A DNA stretch of 64,000 bases from Leptospira bouyouniensis (GCF_004769525.1 NZ_RQFT01000012.1:380001-444000); one strand, 5' to 3'. Counted from the first letter of the stretch, positions 17,418 through 27,379 are shown. Notes: generated from the letters alone by a model not told the origin. Numbers and translations: made by a program.

Positions 17418-18683
17418 TTGAAGTTTCAAACTTGGTCATATCATATTTGTTTCCCTATATCCCTCTTATTTTTGATTGTTTCCTGCCAATCACCAGAATT
17501 GGGAAATGGATGTGACCCAGGTTCCGAATCCTTTCAAAATTTTTACTTAGCTCGCATTTTATTTGATGATGAAAGGGAGTATTGCGGATCGGTAGCCCCC
17601 AATCGTTCTATCTGTGAAATGGATCCACTTTCCATCATCCAACCACGGCGTTGGAAGTATGTCTCTGCTGAGTTAAAAAAACAAGCGGCATTAGGAACAG
17701 ATGGTGTAAGTTTTGAAACCTATGTGCAACCTAACACTGGCACTGCGAAGTGGTTAGGAGCTATACTAACCGATCATGAAAAAATATATGCGATGCCTTA
17801 CAATCGGTCGGATATCCAATTGCTTGATCCAAACAAGAATACATTTTCTACTTTTGAATCAGGAACAAGTGGTTCTGCCTTATGGGAAGGAGCAGTATAT
17901 GCTCCCAATGGAAAAATATATGCGATGCCTCGAGATGCATCTCAAATTTTAGTCATCAATACAACTAACAATAGTACCTACTTTCTCAATTCTCCAGTGA
18001 CTGGAGTTGGGAAATGGCGGGGAGGAGTTCTTGCTCCGAATGGACTGATTTATGGAATTCCCAATACATCACCTCAAATCTTAGTGATCGACCCACAAAC
18101 TGATCATGTCAGAACAATTCCTTCACCAATGGCTTCATCGAATATGTGGGAAGGTGGTGTTCTTGCACCCAATGGAAAAATTTATGCCTTTCCTGTTGAC
18201 ATTGATCTGATTTTTGTTTTGGATCCGTATTCTGAGAGGACTTATACCATTCCTTCTACAAAGTCGGGTCTTGGGAAATGGCGGCATGGAGTCGTCACTT
18301 CCGATGGGAAATTAGTGGGAATTCCTTCTAATGATTCAGATTTTATTTTTTTAGATCCCAAAAATGATTCTGTTACTTTGCAGGTTTCGCCGATCGGTGG
18401 AACTGGAAAATGGCGAGGGGGTATCTTTACTGCTGATGGTCGGATCATTGGGATCCCAGCTGATATTCCGAATATTATTGCAATTGATCCCATTACTTTA
18501 ACATATACTTCTACTGATACTGGAATTGGAACAGGGAATAAATGGGGAGACGGAGTTCTTTCACCTAACGGAAAAATTATGGCTGTACCACATACCAATG
18601 ATTTAGTACTTTCCATCAATCCTGGTTCGAAAGGTAGAATTTGCAAAAATCTATTATTGAGTTACTATTGGAACGTATATTAA
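17418..18683 (+). CDS. Seven-bladed beta-propeller lipoprotein
   Basis: 421 residues from a TTG at 17418, chosen because GGGG lies 7 nt before it and the product then begins with its lipoprotein signal (ICFPISLLFLIVSC). Seven repeats of about 44 residues run from residue about 105 to 400, each built on GKWRGGVLAPNGKIYGIP...ILVIDP. The repeat reads as one blade, so the protein is probably a single seven-bladed propeller outside the cell membrane. The pattern recalls SMP-30/NHL-like and Vgb-like propellers, but no catalytic residues are evident. A Cys-rich N-terminal segment precedes the propeller. Function unknown. Confidence 0.8.
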   Translation: MKFQTWSYHICFPISLLFLIVSCQSPELGNGCDPGSESFQNFYLARILFDDEREYCGSVAPNRSICEMDPLSIIQPRRWKYVSAELKKQAALGTDGVSFETYVQPNTGTAKWLGAILTDHEKIYAMPYNRSDIQLLDPNKNTFSTFESGTSGSALWEGAVYAPNGKIYAMPRDASQILVINTTNNSTYFLNSPVTGVGKWRGGVLAPNGLIYGIPNTSPQILVIDPQTDHVRTIPSPMASSNMWEGGVLAPNGKIYAFPVDIDLIFVLDPYSERTYTIPSTKSGLGKWRHGVVTSDGKLVGIPSNDSDFIFLDPKNDSVTLQVSPIGGTGKWRGGIFTADGRIIGIPADIPNIIAIDPITLTYTSTDTGIGTGNKWGDGVLSPNGKIMAVPHTNDLVLSINPGSKGRICKNLLLSYYWNVY

Positions 18684-18743
18684 TATGCTAAAAAATTGAA
18701 CCATTCAAATTTCAATTGACTTTGTTCGTTTTTGCAATTATGA

Positions 18744-19640
18744 ATGAGTATGCGATGGAAAGCGTCTCAGTTTTGGAAAAACGCATCTCCAAATGAACTC
18801 CTATCCTTCTTTTTAACCATCGATAAAGGAGAGGACCTGAAATCATTAGCCGAACATATGTTGGCTGATATTGAATTCTGCGATTTGGTCTTCGAATACT
18901 TATGGTTATTACGGTCTGAAGATGCCACAAAAAAATTTTTAAACGATGAAAGTATCACACCAGAACTTCTTATGCGTTTTATTTATTTCGGATACGGAAA
19001 ACAATTTTTAGCCGAAAAATTTGATTCCAATTCATACTTCCTTCAAATTCGAGAATTATTTGATTCGGCTCAAAGTTTGCGTATCCTTTCGTTAGGTGAA
19101 GAAATGGATCGTGATCCAACTTTGAAAATTCATTTATTGTCAAATCTGGATCCTCAAACTTGGGAAGCATACTTTGATTTACTTGAAGAAAAGAATATGA
19201 CGATGCAAACCCTTCTTGGGATTTTTTCAAATCTAAGGGAAAACGAAATTCGAAAAATTCTATTAAATAGTCATACATTATATTATTATTTACGAATGAT
19301 GATGGTATCGGGAAAACAAGAAATTGCCATCGCCGATGACAAAGAAAAAGAAAATCGAAAACGATTAGAAAACATCTTAGACTCGATCCATGTTTGGGAA
19401 ACGTTTTGTTTAGACTTAAAAGACAAATACGATTTAAAACACGAGTCAAATCTCACGCCAAAAGAAAGAGATTCCCATCGTCTGTCTCAAGTATTGAAAG
19501 AACTGACAAAAATTCCAAGCATTGATCGAAGTGATGTATTGATCTACCTGAGAGGGAATGGGGTAGTACTCGATGCTTGGGAGGAAACCACGGTAAAATC
19601 AGCTCTTTCCAATTATGATCGAGTGGGTAAATATTTTTAA
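18744..19640 (+). CDS. Conserved helical protein of unknown function
   Basis: 298 residues, no signal peptide or transmembrane helix, so cytoplasmic. Sequence is mostly amphipathic helix (ASPNELLSFFLTIDKGEDLK, ERDSHRLSQVLKELTKIPSI). The arrangement of short paired helices could be a HEAT/TPR-like solenoid, but repeats are not regular. It resembles proteins I associate with Leptospira only; no function can be given. No strong ribosome binding site precedes the ATG. Confidence 0.65.
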   Translation: MSMRWKASQFWKNASPNELLSFFLTIDKGEDLKSLAEHMLADIEFCDLVFEYLWLLRSEDATKKFLNDESITPELLMRFIYFGYGKQFLAEKFDSNSYFLQIRELFDSAQSLRILSLGEEMDRDPTLKIHLLSNLDPQTWEAYFDLLEEKNMTMQTLLGIFSNLRENEIRKILLNSHTLYYYLRMMMVSGKQEIAIADDKEKENRKRLENILDSIHVWETFCLDLKDKYDLKHESNLTPKERDSHRLSQVLKELTKIPSIDRSDVLIYLRGNGVVLDAWEETTVKSALSNYDRVGKYF

Positions 19641-19903
19641 CAACGTTTGTTACTCTCCTGCCCATTTTCATTTTTTTTCTGAACAAGGAACGTGAATTCC
19701 GTAAAAATCACTGAATTCGTTCATTTTTGTCTTTAAAAATGCTACATTTCAAAACAAAACGTCACTGCTTTTTTGATTTTTGTGAACTTGGTTCAAAAAT
19801 TCTCATTGGTTCGGAAATAAATTATTTGACACTCGTTCAAAAAAGACACCAAAATGTCTCAATTGTTCAAAGTATGTTAAAAATGTTCCGATTGGGAGGA
19901 AAT

Positions 19904-21169
19904 ATGAACACAAAAAAAGCATTCGGATTGGTGCTCTCTTTGCTATTGGCAGGTTCTTTATCTGCACAAACGCAAGGCGAAATGTTCCAAAAAGTAGGTG
20001 TCATTGGGGATTCCTTGAGCCAAGGTTTCTTTGGTGTCACGGTTGAGAAAAAAACACAAGATTGGGCTTATCCAGTCCTCGTATCGAAACAAGCAGGTGC
20101 TTCTGTTTCTTACAATGTTCTGAAAGGGCCATTTGTAAACTTAGAAGACGTTCTCAAATGGGATTGTGGAATCTTTTGTATCGCAGAAAGCATAATTGGG
20201 GGAAATCAGTCCACTGTTTCACTTCCATCACATGCAGGAATCACAGGTGCTGAATATACAACCGTTCTCCGAACTTCAGGTAAATGTGAAGACATCACTG
20301 CCACCAAACAAGAGAAAGAATGGTATTGGGCGAAATGGTATTGGTACACTTACCGTTGGGTGACTGTTGCTGATTGTAAAGAACCAGACAAATTCCACCG
20401 TTTTGGTTTACGTGATGCAGGAACACAAGCGCAAGTGATGGAAAAAGTAAAACCAACTTTCTTATTTGGTTCTGCTGGTGCCAACCACGTGCTTTGTACA
20501 GCTCTTCACACATCAACTGATTGTTTAGACGAAGTTAGGTTCAAAAGAGATATTCGTGAATTTTTCCGCAGAATGGCTGCCATGGGAAGTTTAAAAGGTG
20601 GGGTTTTGTTTACTGTTCCTAACGTAACTGCAATTGCTTTCCTTGAAAACTACAGAGATCCAAACGGAAGAGCTAACTATTCTGGACTCAAAGCTTTCTT
20701 TAGAAATTCAGTATCAGATCCAAATCAAGTTTTGGATGCGAATGAAGTCGCCACTATTTCTAATTTTTTAAACATGTTGAACAATGAAATCAAAGCTCAG
20801 GCGGCAACTATGCGTTTTGCTGTTGCTGATTTACGTGTGATTTTTGATGACCTCAAAGAAAATGGAAGACCAATTCGTAGTGCTTCTGGATGGTCTCCTG
20901 GTAATGCTCGTGCAAACTGGCCACTTCCTAACCAACCAGGTGTGTTTGGTTTAGATGGTGTTCACCCGAACATGTATGGTCACTCATTATTTGCAAATGA
21001 GTTAATCAAAGCAATTAACACTCGTTATGGATTTTCAATTCCACAAGTGAGTGAATATACTGCTTGGTATTACGATACACTTAACAGAAACCCAATTGAT
21101 TTGAAAAAATTCTTAACCGAGAATATTTTTGGTCAGGCAATTTCTTGGGTAGTATCCATCTTTACATAA
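19904..21169 (+). CDS. Secreted SGNH/GDSL-family esterase or lipase
   Basis: 421 residues from the ATG at 19904 with GGGAGGA just upstream; the open frame extends earlier but without a signal. Signal peptide [21 protein letters not shown]. Block I is [11 protein letters not shown] (nucleophile Ser37), block III is [10 protein letters not shown] (the usual GxND Asn is in GAN) and block V is [12 protein letters not shown] with the Asp/His pair. This is the hydrolase fold of GDSL lipases, which cleave acyl esters. It contains several Cys (WDCGIFC, SGKCEDI, VADCKEP, VLC, DCLDE) that probably make disulphides after export. Only 12 nt separate it from the next gene, so the two are an operon. Confidence 0.88.
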   Translation: MNTKKAFGLVLSLLLAGSLSAQTQGEMFQKVGVIGDSLSQGFFGVTVEKKTQDWAYPVLVSKQAGASVSYNVLKGPFVNLEDVLKWDCGIFCIAESIIGGNQSTVSLPSHAGITGAEYTTVLRTSGKCEDITATKQEKEWYWAKWYWYTYRWVTVADCKEPDKFHRFGLRDAGTQAQVMEKVKPTFLFGSAGANHVLCTALHTSTDCLDEVRFKRDIREFFRRMAAMGSLKGGVLFTVPNVTAIAFLENYRDPNGRANYSGLKAFFRNSVSDPNQVLDANEVATISNFLNMLNNEIKAQAATMRFAVADLRVIFDDLKENGRPIRSASGWSPGNARANWPLPNQPGVFGLDGVHPNMYGHSLFANELIKAINTRYGFSIPQVSEYTAWYYDTLNRNPIDLKKFLTENIFGQAISWVVSIFT

Positions 21170-21181
21170 GAGGTTAGAACG

Positions 21182-21859
21182 ATGAGTAAACGGTCTATTG
21201 GAATTATTTCGGTTTGTAGTTTTTTCTTAGTTTTATTTGGAATTACCATTTGGAAATTTTCTTCCAGTAAAACCAAACAAACAACTGTTGTGTCAAATTC
21301 TGATTTTGGCAGTTCAGAGAAACATGCAAATTCGTTATTTGATGATCCAGAATTTGCAGATGCTCCCAATCCAGAAGAATTGGAATTGGCACAAGCAGAA
21401 GTTCTTTGGCCGTTTGCTCTCGAAAAAAAACCAAATCGTAAAGAAGAAATCAAAGAGGAGTGGAGAGATTTTGCGGCGAAATATCCAAACAATTTCTACA
21501 TTCCTCGTGAAATACGTGCACCTATGACGGAAAAACAAGAGAAAGACCAATTGGAAATGTTGGATTCTTTTACGGCAATGGATGCCAGTTTTTCTGCAAA
21601 TGTTTCAAAAGAAAAATGGTCAGACAAACCATCAACTGAAGAACCAAATGTAAATGAACGACCTTCTGCAAAAACTCAAAAAGCATATTTCGATTTTAAG
21701 ATCAACGAATTGGAATCTAGGATCCAAATGGTTGAGTATTGGTTAGAAAATAAAAAACCTAATAGTGATGTGAAAGGTTCTGCAGAGAAAGATTTACAAA
21801 TCTGGAAAAAAGAACTCGCAACACTCAGAGAAGTAAGAAACCAAGTACCTAATAGTTAA
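21182..21859 (+). CDS. Single-pass membrane protein co-transcribed with the esterase
   Basis: 225 residues. One N-terminal transmembrane helix (IGIISVCSFFLVLFGITIW) anchors a periplasmic part that is acidic and disordered (about 30-75), then mostly helical. A C-terminal coiled coil (KINELESRIQMVEYWLENKK) ends the chain. The size, the single anchor, the helical periplasmic part and the tight coupling to an exported lipase recall the steric foldases (Lif) of Pseudomonas and Burkholderia lipases. I see no RxxFDY-type Lif motif, so this is a hypothesis. A strong terminator follows. Confidence 0.6.
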   Translation: MSKRSIGIISVCSFFLVLFGITIWKFSSSKTKQTTVVSNSDFGSSEKHANSLFDDPEFADAPNPEELELAQAEVLWPFALEKKPNRKEEIKEEWRDFAAKYPNNFYIPREIRAPMTEKQEKDQLEMLDSFTAMDASFSANVSKEKWSDKPSTEEPNVNERPSAKTQKAYFDFKINELESRIQMVEYWLENKKPNSDVKGSAEKDLQIWKKELATLREVRNQVPNS

Positions 21860-21878
21860 TCTTTCAACCAATTTCATC

Positions 21879-21912
21879 AAAAGCCTCTTATTGGTTAAGA
21901 GGCTTTTTGTTT
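21879..21912 (+). terminator. Intrinsic terminator of the esterase operon
   Basis: AAAAGCCTCTTA (21879-21890) pairs perfectly with TAAGAGGCTTTT (21896-21907); 5-nt loop; followed by TGTTTT. It lies 20 nt after the stop at 21859. Confidence 0.9.
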
Positions 21913-21945
21913 TACAATTCTCAACTCATATTGATAAGTAACCTC

Positions 21946-23508
21946 ATGCGCTTTTTTCTTCAATTATCCATTTTACTGATTATATTCTCTTTAAGCCAAA
22001 ATTGTTTTGGTGGACCTAACGAACCTGAAACTCCGGAGGTTATCCCTGTGGAAGAGGAAATTCCAACGGAAGTCCTTCTGAAAACTTTAGAATCTGGATC
22101 TAATTTTGATCGAGGCCAAGCGGCCATCCAACTTGGGAATCGAGGGGTAACAAAAGCAATTCCAACTCTTCGAAAGATGTTAAGTGATAAAGATCCTGGT
22201 CTCAGAGCAGGGGCTGCCATTGCATTAGGAGATCTAAAAGATAAAAATTCTTCTTCAAATATTGCCAATCTAATGTGGTCAGATACAGAAAATCCAAAGG
22301 ATGTGTATTTGGATGCACTGACTCGTATGAAAGATACATCAGTTGCTTCTCGAATTTATCCTTTGTTAAATGATGAAAATGCTACACTCCGATTGCAAAC
22401 TGTGGATGCTTTGGTTCAAATTGGTGCAACTTCTGTTGGTTCTCAAATTCTGTTAATGGCGCAGAAAAACAAAAACAGAGAGAAAGATAAAACATTTGCG
22501 ATGGCACTTGGAAAACTAAAGGTTTCTTCCGCTGAAACATATTTGATTGGACTCACAAAAATTCAGGATGAATCACCAACACTTGCCGCTTCATACCTTG
22601 CGCTTGGTAGGATAAACGCGAAAAATGCAAACGATGTTTTGATTTCAGCTTTAACTTTACCATATGATAAAGGGAAGGAAAATGCATCAATGGCACTCAT
22701 TGAAATTGGAAATCCTTTGGTTGTTCCGAAAGTATTTAGTGTTTTAAAATCAGAGAATTTAGAATCTAAAATGTATGCTACTGATGTATTATGTGCAATC
22801 CCTTCTAAAGAAGCATCAAAACTTGCTTTCGCATTATTAAATTCTGAAGAGACAAAAAACTGGGGTTATGCGGCAAAAATTATTGGAAGGCAAAAATACA
22901 AAGAAGCAAAAAATCGTTTAGAAGAACTACTTGTGAAACCAAGTACACCAGAACGGGACAATTTTGCGGAGGCACTTGGTTGGATTGGGGATCCAAGTTC
23001 CATTCCTGTTTTAAGAAAAATATTGTTATCTGGTGAAAAGGAAGGGCCTTATGGTTCTGCTTGGGCACTCGGTGTAATGGGAGCAAAAGAAGCAGTTCCT
23101 GACCTATTACTTGCCTTAGACAAAGGTGATGCTAAACTTATGAGTTATGCTTTAGAAGCTTTAGGATCCATTGCCGATCCCAGCAGTTTACCAAAACTAA
23201 AAGTACTTTTGAATGATCGTCCTAAAATGGCTCCACAGATTTTATCAACGGTTGCACTTATTCCTTCTGAAGAAGCAAGACTTCTAATCGAAGAAGCAAC
23301 AAAATCGAAAAATGCAGAAGTGTATCGACCTGCGATGGAAGAAATTGCAAAACGCAAAGATAAAAAATCTATCCCAGTACTGATTCAATTTACTAATGGT
23401 GATGATGCCGAAAAACGGAAGTTAAGTTATTATGCACTGACTGCTATTACGGGTCAAAAATTTAGAACAGCAAAAGAATGGAATGTTTGGGTGAAAGACA
23501 ATCCATAA
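21946..23508 (+). CDS. HEAT-repeat lipoprotein
   Basis: 520 residues from the ATG at 21946 (the frame is open to 21907 but inside the terminator). Signal MRFFLQLSILLIIFSLSQNC suggests lipidation. After a Pro/Glu linker (ETPEVIPVEEEIPTEVLL) the rest is a chain of about 14 HEAT/PBS-like helical pairs (AIPTLRKMLSDKDPGLRAGA AIALG; SIPVLRKILLSG; GSAWALGVMGAKEAVPDLL). Such solenoids bind other proteins. The C-terminal TAITGQKFRTAKEWNVWV resembles the end of other spirochaete HEAT lipoproteins. It has its own promoter space after the esterase terminator. Confidence 0.85.
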   Translation: MRFFLQLSILLIIFSLSQNCFGGPNEPETPEVIPVEEEIPTEVLLKTLESGSNFDRGQAAIQLGNRGVTKAIPTLRKMLSDKDPGLRAGAAIALGDLKDKNSSSNIANLMWSDTENPKDVYLDALTRMKDTSVASRIYPLLNDENATLRLQTVDALVQIGATSVGSQILLMAQKNKNREKDKTFAMALGKLKVSSAETYLIGLTKIQDESPTLAASYLALGRINAKNANDVLISALTLPYDKGKENASMALIEIGNPLVVPKVFSVLKSENLESKMYATDVLCAIPSKEASKLAFALLNSEETKNWGYAAKIIGRQKYKEAKNRLEELLVKPSTPERDNFAEALGWIGDPSSIPVLRKILLSGEKEGPYGSAWALGVMGAKEAVPDLLLALDKGDAKLMSYALEALGSIADPSSLPKLKVLLNDRPKMAPQILSTVALIPSEEARLLIEEATKSKNAEVYRPAMEEIAKRKDKKSIPVLIQFTNGDDAEKRKLSYYALTAITGQKFRTAKEWNVWVKDNP

Positions 23509-23521
23509 CTTAATTTGAATT

Positions 23522-24136
23522 TTAGTCTATTTTTAAGAAGATTCGTGGATTAAAAAGGACTTCTGGAGATTTGTGGATGCATCCGTTGTTTGGATCTTCT
23601 GGGTGCAAATCTCCTTTCATTAAAATCACATCAAAATTTTCAGTTTCTCTGATCAGTCGAAAATCTTGAATGACATGATTATTCCGTCCGCAACCTAAAT
23701 GACTTCTATCGACACTCGAATTTGGAATCCATAATGTACCTGGACCCTTATATGTGCACATCATACGATATGATAAAAAATCTACATGAAACAAGGGACA
23801 TTGCATTTTGTTCACTGTAGTGATTTGAATTGTATGATGTTTTTTGTTCGTTATATTTGCAAAGATAGAAGAAAGTTTTTTGATTTCATTTGCAAATTCA
23901 AGATTTGATATATTATTATGAATTGGTAAAAAATGCTCTACTCGATCTATATCCTCTGCATCAATTTCAAATGAAAAATTTTTATTGTTTATGATCGAAT
24001 CTAAATATTTTATTATATTTTTAGAGGGTCTACGTTTCCAAATACTTACATTAACACCTTTTCTTTGGATTTCATTAAAAACTTCTATTTGAGATGAGAT
24101 TCTGAAACTTTCGACAACTTCTAAAGAATTGTGCAT
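23522..24136 (-). CDS. DUF1826 protein of the CobW operon
   Basis: 204 residues. It matches DUF1826 by SIWKRRP near the start, FHVDFLSYRMMCTYKGPGT in the middle and MKGDLHPEDPNNGCIHKSP at the end. The family is usually encoded next to CobW-type GTPases and controlled by zinc starvation. It contains conserved His/Cys positions that could bind a metal (HVD, H of GDLH, IHKSP). Its reaction is unknown. The start overlaps the previous stop (TAATG), so it is the last gene of a three-gene unit with the Tpx-like and CobW genes. Confidence 0.85.
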   Translation of the reverse strand: MHNSLEVVESFRISSQIEVFNEIQRKGVNVSIWKRRPSKNIIKYLDSIINNKNFSFEIDAEDIDRVEHFLPIHNNISNLEFANEIKKLSSIFANITNKKHHTIQITTVNKMQCPLFHVDFLSYRMMCTYKGPGTLWIPNSSVDRSHLGCGRNNHVIQDFRLIRETENFDVILMKGDLHPEDPNNGCIHKSPEVLFNPRIFLKID

Positions 24137-24663
24137 TAGGAAGATAGACCTTTTTCTAATCGATTTAAAAATCGTTTTATGTTTGGCACACCATACTGTT
24201 GTTTTGGGATATAACTTGCGATGAATTTTCCATTTTTTAATACAAAGAGTCCATGAGCCAATCGATGTGAATTTGTGACCCCTACACCTAATTTTTGTTT
24301 AAATGTAGTAACTTCATCGGTATCACAATTTTGAAGTGAATAACCGTTTGCTTTCAGTTGTGGATGTAACTTTTTGATTTCAGTCCAGGAATTAATTCCA
24401 CAGGAAGCAAGATGAAAAATTTTAGCTCTTATGTTTCTTTTCGAAATTTCTTCTTCTAAATTTAAAACTTGTGTAGAGCAAGCAAACGATTTCACATTGG
24501 GTAAGGTGGAAAGGAATACTAGTCCCTTTATGTTCTGTAAATCAGGAAATTTAGACTTTGTATTGAGTGCAGGTTTAAATCCAAATTTCCCTTCTATAGG
24601 ATCCCCAAGTTTTGGTCTTCTGCCAGTGAGCTCCACTGGCAAATCTCCTAAATAAACTTTCAT
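24136..24663 (-). CDS. Thiol peroxidase-like (peroxiredoxin fold) protein
   Basis: 175 residues. The N-terminus ([20 protein letters not shown]) and the core ([20 protein letters not shown]) follow thiol peroxidase Tpx, with Cys in the place of the peroxidatic residue. In Tpx the motif is T-P-V-C; here it is S-F-A-C, so the Thr that activates the Cys is replaced by Ser and the Pro is lost. A second Cys ([10 protein letters not shown]) sits at about the resolving position. Peroxidase activity is therefore uncertain. It overlaps the CobW stop by 4 nt (ATGA), which ties it to zinc or redox stress in this operon. Confidence 0.75.
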   Translation of the reverse strand: MKVYLGDLPVELTGRRPKLGDPIEGKFGFKPALNTKSKFPDLQNIKGLVFLSTLPNVKSFACSTQVLNLEEEISKRNIRAKIFHLASCGINSWTEIKKLHPQLKANGYSLQNCDTDEVTTFKQKLGVGVTNSHRLAHGLFVLKNGKFIASYIPKQQYGVPNIKRFLNRLEKGLSS

Positions 24664-25910
24664 TTGGAAACAACCTCAGTTTCCTCATTAATATCCGTAT
24701 CTTGTCCGGCAGAGGATATCATTTCATCCCAATTCGGGAATGGGTCTTCTAATGTTTCCCAAAATTCGGGTCCCTTTTTGTATTCCTCATCAGTTAATAG
24801 GCATTTGTCGAGAGATGCCCTGATTTTTTTTTCATTCATATCCCGACCTATAAGGACAATTTCTTGCCTACGATCTCCCCAAGGTTCTAACCAATGTTGT
24901 TTTAAATTTTCCAATACGTCTGGATCATCGGGAATGTCTTCTTCTCTGATACTTGCCCACCAGTAACCTTCTGGTTTATAAGATGAAAGAAACCCAGCTT
25001 GTGAATAGAGTAATACCCAATCCATTTTGGACGCAAGCCAGACAAAACCTTTTGCTCTGACAAGGCCTTCTTTTTCAGAATCCAACCAATCATAAAAACG
25101 TTTCGGATGCATAGGCCTTCTGTTACCGTAAACAAAACTTTTGATTCCATACTCTTCCGTTTCTGGAACATGTTCTCCTCTTAATTCTTTCAGCCACAAC
25201 GGGAATTGACTGGCTTTATCAAAATCAAACTTACCTGTATTGAGAACTTTATTGAGAGGTACTTTTCCAAAATCTGTCGTTATAATTTCGGCTTCTGCAT
25301 TTAATGAGCGTAAAATTGTCAGTAGTTTGTTCTTTTTGGTTTCCGATAAAAGGCTAATTTTATTGACAACTAAGGTATTAGAAAATTCCACTTGGTCAAC
25401 AAGTAAGTCCACTAGGTCTCGATCATCTTCTTCACCAGCACCTAATTCTCGTTCTTTCAGAGAATCTAAACTCTCAAAATCCTTCAGAAAATTCACTGCA
25501 TCAACAACCGTGATCATTGAATCAAGTTTTACAAGATCTTTCAAACTAACACCAGTTTCATCTTCAAAGGTAAAGGTTTCTGCGATTGGTAAAGGCTCTG
25601 ATATTCCGGTGGATTCTATGAGAATCGAATCGAATCGATTTTCCTTTGCAAGCTTTGTGACTTCAATCAAAAGGTCTTCGCGTAAGGTGCAACAAATACA
25701 TCCATTGGACATTTCTACAAGTGATTCGTTTGTTCGACTGAGGGAAGCACCGTTGGCAACTAACTTTGCATCAATATTCACTTCGCTCATATCGTTGACA
25801 ATGACTGCCACACGAAGTCCATCTCGGTTCGAAAGAATGTGATTGAGTAGGGTTGTTTTGCCTGCTCCCAAAAATCCTGATAAGACTGTGACGGGTATTT
25901 TTTGATCCAT
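24660..25910 (-). CDS. CobW/COG0523-family GTPase, probable zinc metallochaperone
   Basis: 416 residues. The ATG at 25910 has AAGGTGGA just upstream and keeps the operator outside the gene, so I prefer it to an ATG at 25940. Walker A is GFLGAGKTT (about 12-20) and the metal site is [13 protein letters not shown] (CxCC, about 70-82). Walker B is SILIESTG and the guanine specificity motif is VNKISL. A CobW C-terminal domain follows ([32 protein letters not shown]). Members feed zinc to client enzymes during scarcity. It heads the operon with the Tpx-like and DUF1826 genes. Confidence 0.93.
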   Translation of the reverse strand: MDQKIPVTVLSGFLGAGKTTLLNHILSNRDGLRVAVIVNDMSEVNIDAKLVANGASLSRTNESLVEMSNGCICCTLREDLLIEVTKLAKENRFDSILIESTGISEPLPIAETFTFEDETGVSLKDLVKLDSMITVVDAVNFLKDFESLDSLKERELGAGEEDDRDLVDLLVDQVEFSNTLVVNKISLLSETKKNKLLTILRSLNAEAEIITTDFGKVPLNKVLNTGKFDFDKASQFPLWLKELRGEHVPETEEYGIKSFVYGNRRPMHPKRFYDWLDSEKEGLVRAKGFVWLASKMDWVLLYSQAGFLSSYKPEGYWWASIREEDIPDDPDVLENLKQHWLEPWGDRRQEIVLIGRDMNEKKIRASLDKCLLTDEEYKKGPEFWETLEDPFPNWDEMISSAGQDTDINEETEVVSK

Positions 25911-25924
25911 TGGAATCCACCTTC

Positions 25925-25939
25925 TGCAATTAAGTTGCA
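25925..25939 (-). promoter_or_regulatory. Zinc-type operator, promoter-proximal copy
   Basis: TGCAA-TTAAG-TTGCA: 5-bp arms with a 5-nt spacer. It lies just after the probable -10 of the cobW promoter and 15 nt before the ATG. The same pattern is found at 25974 and at 31810. Confidence 0.7.
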
Positions 25940-25966
25940 TTTAAAAACTGCTGGATTTTTTGTCAA
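25938..25966 (-). promoter_or_regulatory. Probable sigma-70 promoter of the cobW operon
   Basis: On the minus strand, TTGACA (25966-25961) is followed after exactly 17 nt by TAAATG (25943-25938). The -35 is perfect and the -10 moderate. The two palindromes at 25925 and 25974 flank this promoter, an arrangement typical of repression. Confidence 0.6.
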
Positions 25967-25973
25967 ATTCAAA

Positions 25974-25988
25974 TGCAACAAAGTTGCA
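25974..25988 (-). promoter_or_regulatory. Zinc-type operator, upstream copy
   Basis: TGCAAC-AAA-GTTGCA, a perfect 6-3-6 palindrome lying 7 nt upstream of the cobW -35. It has the same TGCAA-N5-TTGCA core as the sites at 25925 and 31810. Confidence 0.7.
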
Positions 25989-26119
25989 GAAAATTTGGAA
26001 TGGATTTCCAAAAAAGCTAATTTGGATGAAAGCTGGTTTAGAGGTTATTTTTACATTGAATAAAAAAATAAAGTGACCGTAAGGGTTCGTTTGGTTTCCT
26101 TAAGACGGCAGATTAATTC

Positions 26120-27301
26120 ATGAAAGACTATTTTTTTTCCGTTTTTAAAACCAATCCCCTCGAAATGAAGGGACTCAATGGGATCCGTGGAATCGCTTTT
26201 TTTATGGTGATTTACACTCACATGTTCAGGCCATATAAATATTTTGGTTTTCACGAACCTAACGTCTGGATTGAAAATTTTTTAAACAATGGTTCCTTAT
26301 GTATGGATGCCTTTTTTGTTTTAAGTGGATATTTGATTGGCGGACAATTATTAAAAGAAAAAATTAAAACAAATTCAATCAATTATGGGAATTTTATCAC
26401 AAAACGTGTGTTAAGAATTTTTCCACCTTATTATATATTCCTAACATTTCAATTTATAATTATCTATAATCTTTCAAAATTCGCTACTGATGAACTTGTT
26501 AAAACAGAATCGCTTCAGTTGTTGAAAAGAGTTGTATGGGATTATGCATATATGAGTGATTATTTTGCAGGTATAATGATTCATGGATGGTCACTCAGTG
26601 TTGAAGAAAAATTTTATATTTTGTTACCGATTTTACTTTTTTTAATTTTAAAACTGAAACAAAAAAATCAAATCCTGTTTTCACTCAGTATTCTAGTGAT
26701 TTTACCAACTATCTTTCGATTGATTCAATTTTTGCAAATCAGCCCTGAAAATTTGAGTTTTTGGACATATTCAGTTACTTTTTATTATCCATTTCATTCG
26801 AGAATGGATGGATTGTTTCTTGGTGTCCTAGTTGCAGCGATACAAATTTATTATCCTGAAAAAATCGATAAATTTTTGAAGGATCGAAATTCAATTTATT
26901 TTGTTTTGTTGTCTTTAGTTACTTTATTATCAATTATGTTTTTCACATCAGAAGATAGACCCGATTTATTTACCTGTGTGTTTCGATTTCTTTTTGCGTC
27001 TTTGGCTTGGTCCATTATCTTAATCAAAACCTTGGATGAAAAAAGTTGGACTGCAAAAGTTTTGTCAGTACCAATCTTTTCTCCTGTTGCAAAATTATCC
27101 TATTGTGCCTATATCATTCATTTATTATGCTTAGGTTTTCTTTCAAAAAAATTCATTGGTTACCATAAAATTCACTACTATGAAATCATAATCTGGACAA
27201 TTCCTATTGGTGTTATTATCCTCGGTTATGCGTATTTATATTATCTAATGACTGAAAAGCCATTCCTCGCTTTGCGGAATCGATTATTAAACAAAAAATA
27301 A
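26120..27301 (+). CDS. Acyltransferase-3 family membrane protein (OafA/NodX type)
   Basis: 393 residues with about ten transmembrane helices. The family core is present: LNGIRGIAFFMVIYTHMF (catalytic His in the first helix), MDAFFVLSGYLIGG, the RVLRIFPPYY loop and HGWSLSVEEKFYILLP. These enzymes move acyl groups (often acetyl) from CoA to sugars of lipopolysaccharide or other exported glycans. It is divergent from cobW and the 209-nt gap holds the zinc-type sites, though these sit at the cobW end. The following chemoreceptor gene has its own gap of 78 nt. The glycan acceptor is unknown. Confidence 0.9.
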   Translation: MKDYFFSVFKTNPLEMKGLNGIRGIAFFMVIYTHMFRPYKYFGFHEPNVWIENFLNNGSLCMDAFFVLSGYLIGGQLLKEKIKTNSINYGNFITKRVLRIFPPYYIFLTFQFIIIYNLSKFATDELVKTESLQLLKRVVWDYAYMSDYFAGIMIHGWSLSVEEKFYILLPILLFLILKLKQKNQILFSLSILVILPTIFRLIQFLQISPENLSFWTYSVTFYYPFHSRMDGLFLGVLVAAIQIYYPEKIDKFLKDRNSIYFVLLSLVTLLSIMFFTSEDRPDLFTCVFRFLFASLAWSIILIKTLDEKSWTAKVLSVPIFSPVAKLSYCAYIIHLLCLGFLSKKFIGYHKIHYYEIIIWTIPIGVIILGYAYLYYLMTEKPFLALRNRLLNKK

Positions 27302-27379
27302 AAAACTAGGATTCAATTGAATTGTTAATGATTGCTTCCCCTGTAGTTTTAATAGAGGAAGTTTAACAAGAAAGATGCC

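Noticed and set aside
25240..25842. A 200-codon plus-strand open frame opposite cobW
   Set aside because: It is antisense to a well-supported gene, the product is Ser/Thr-rich without a motif, and there is no ribosome binding site.
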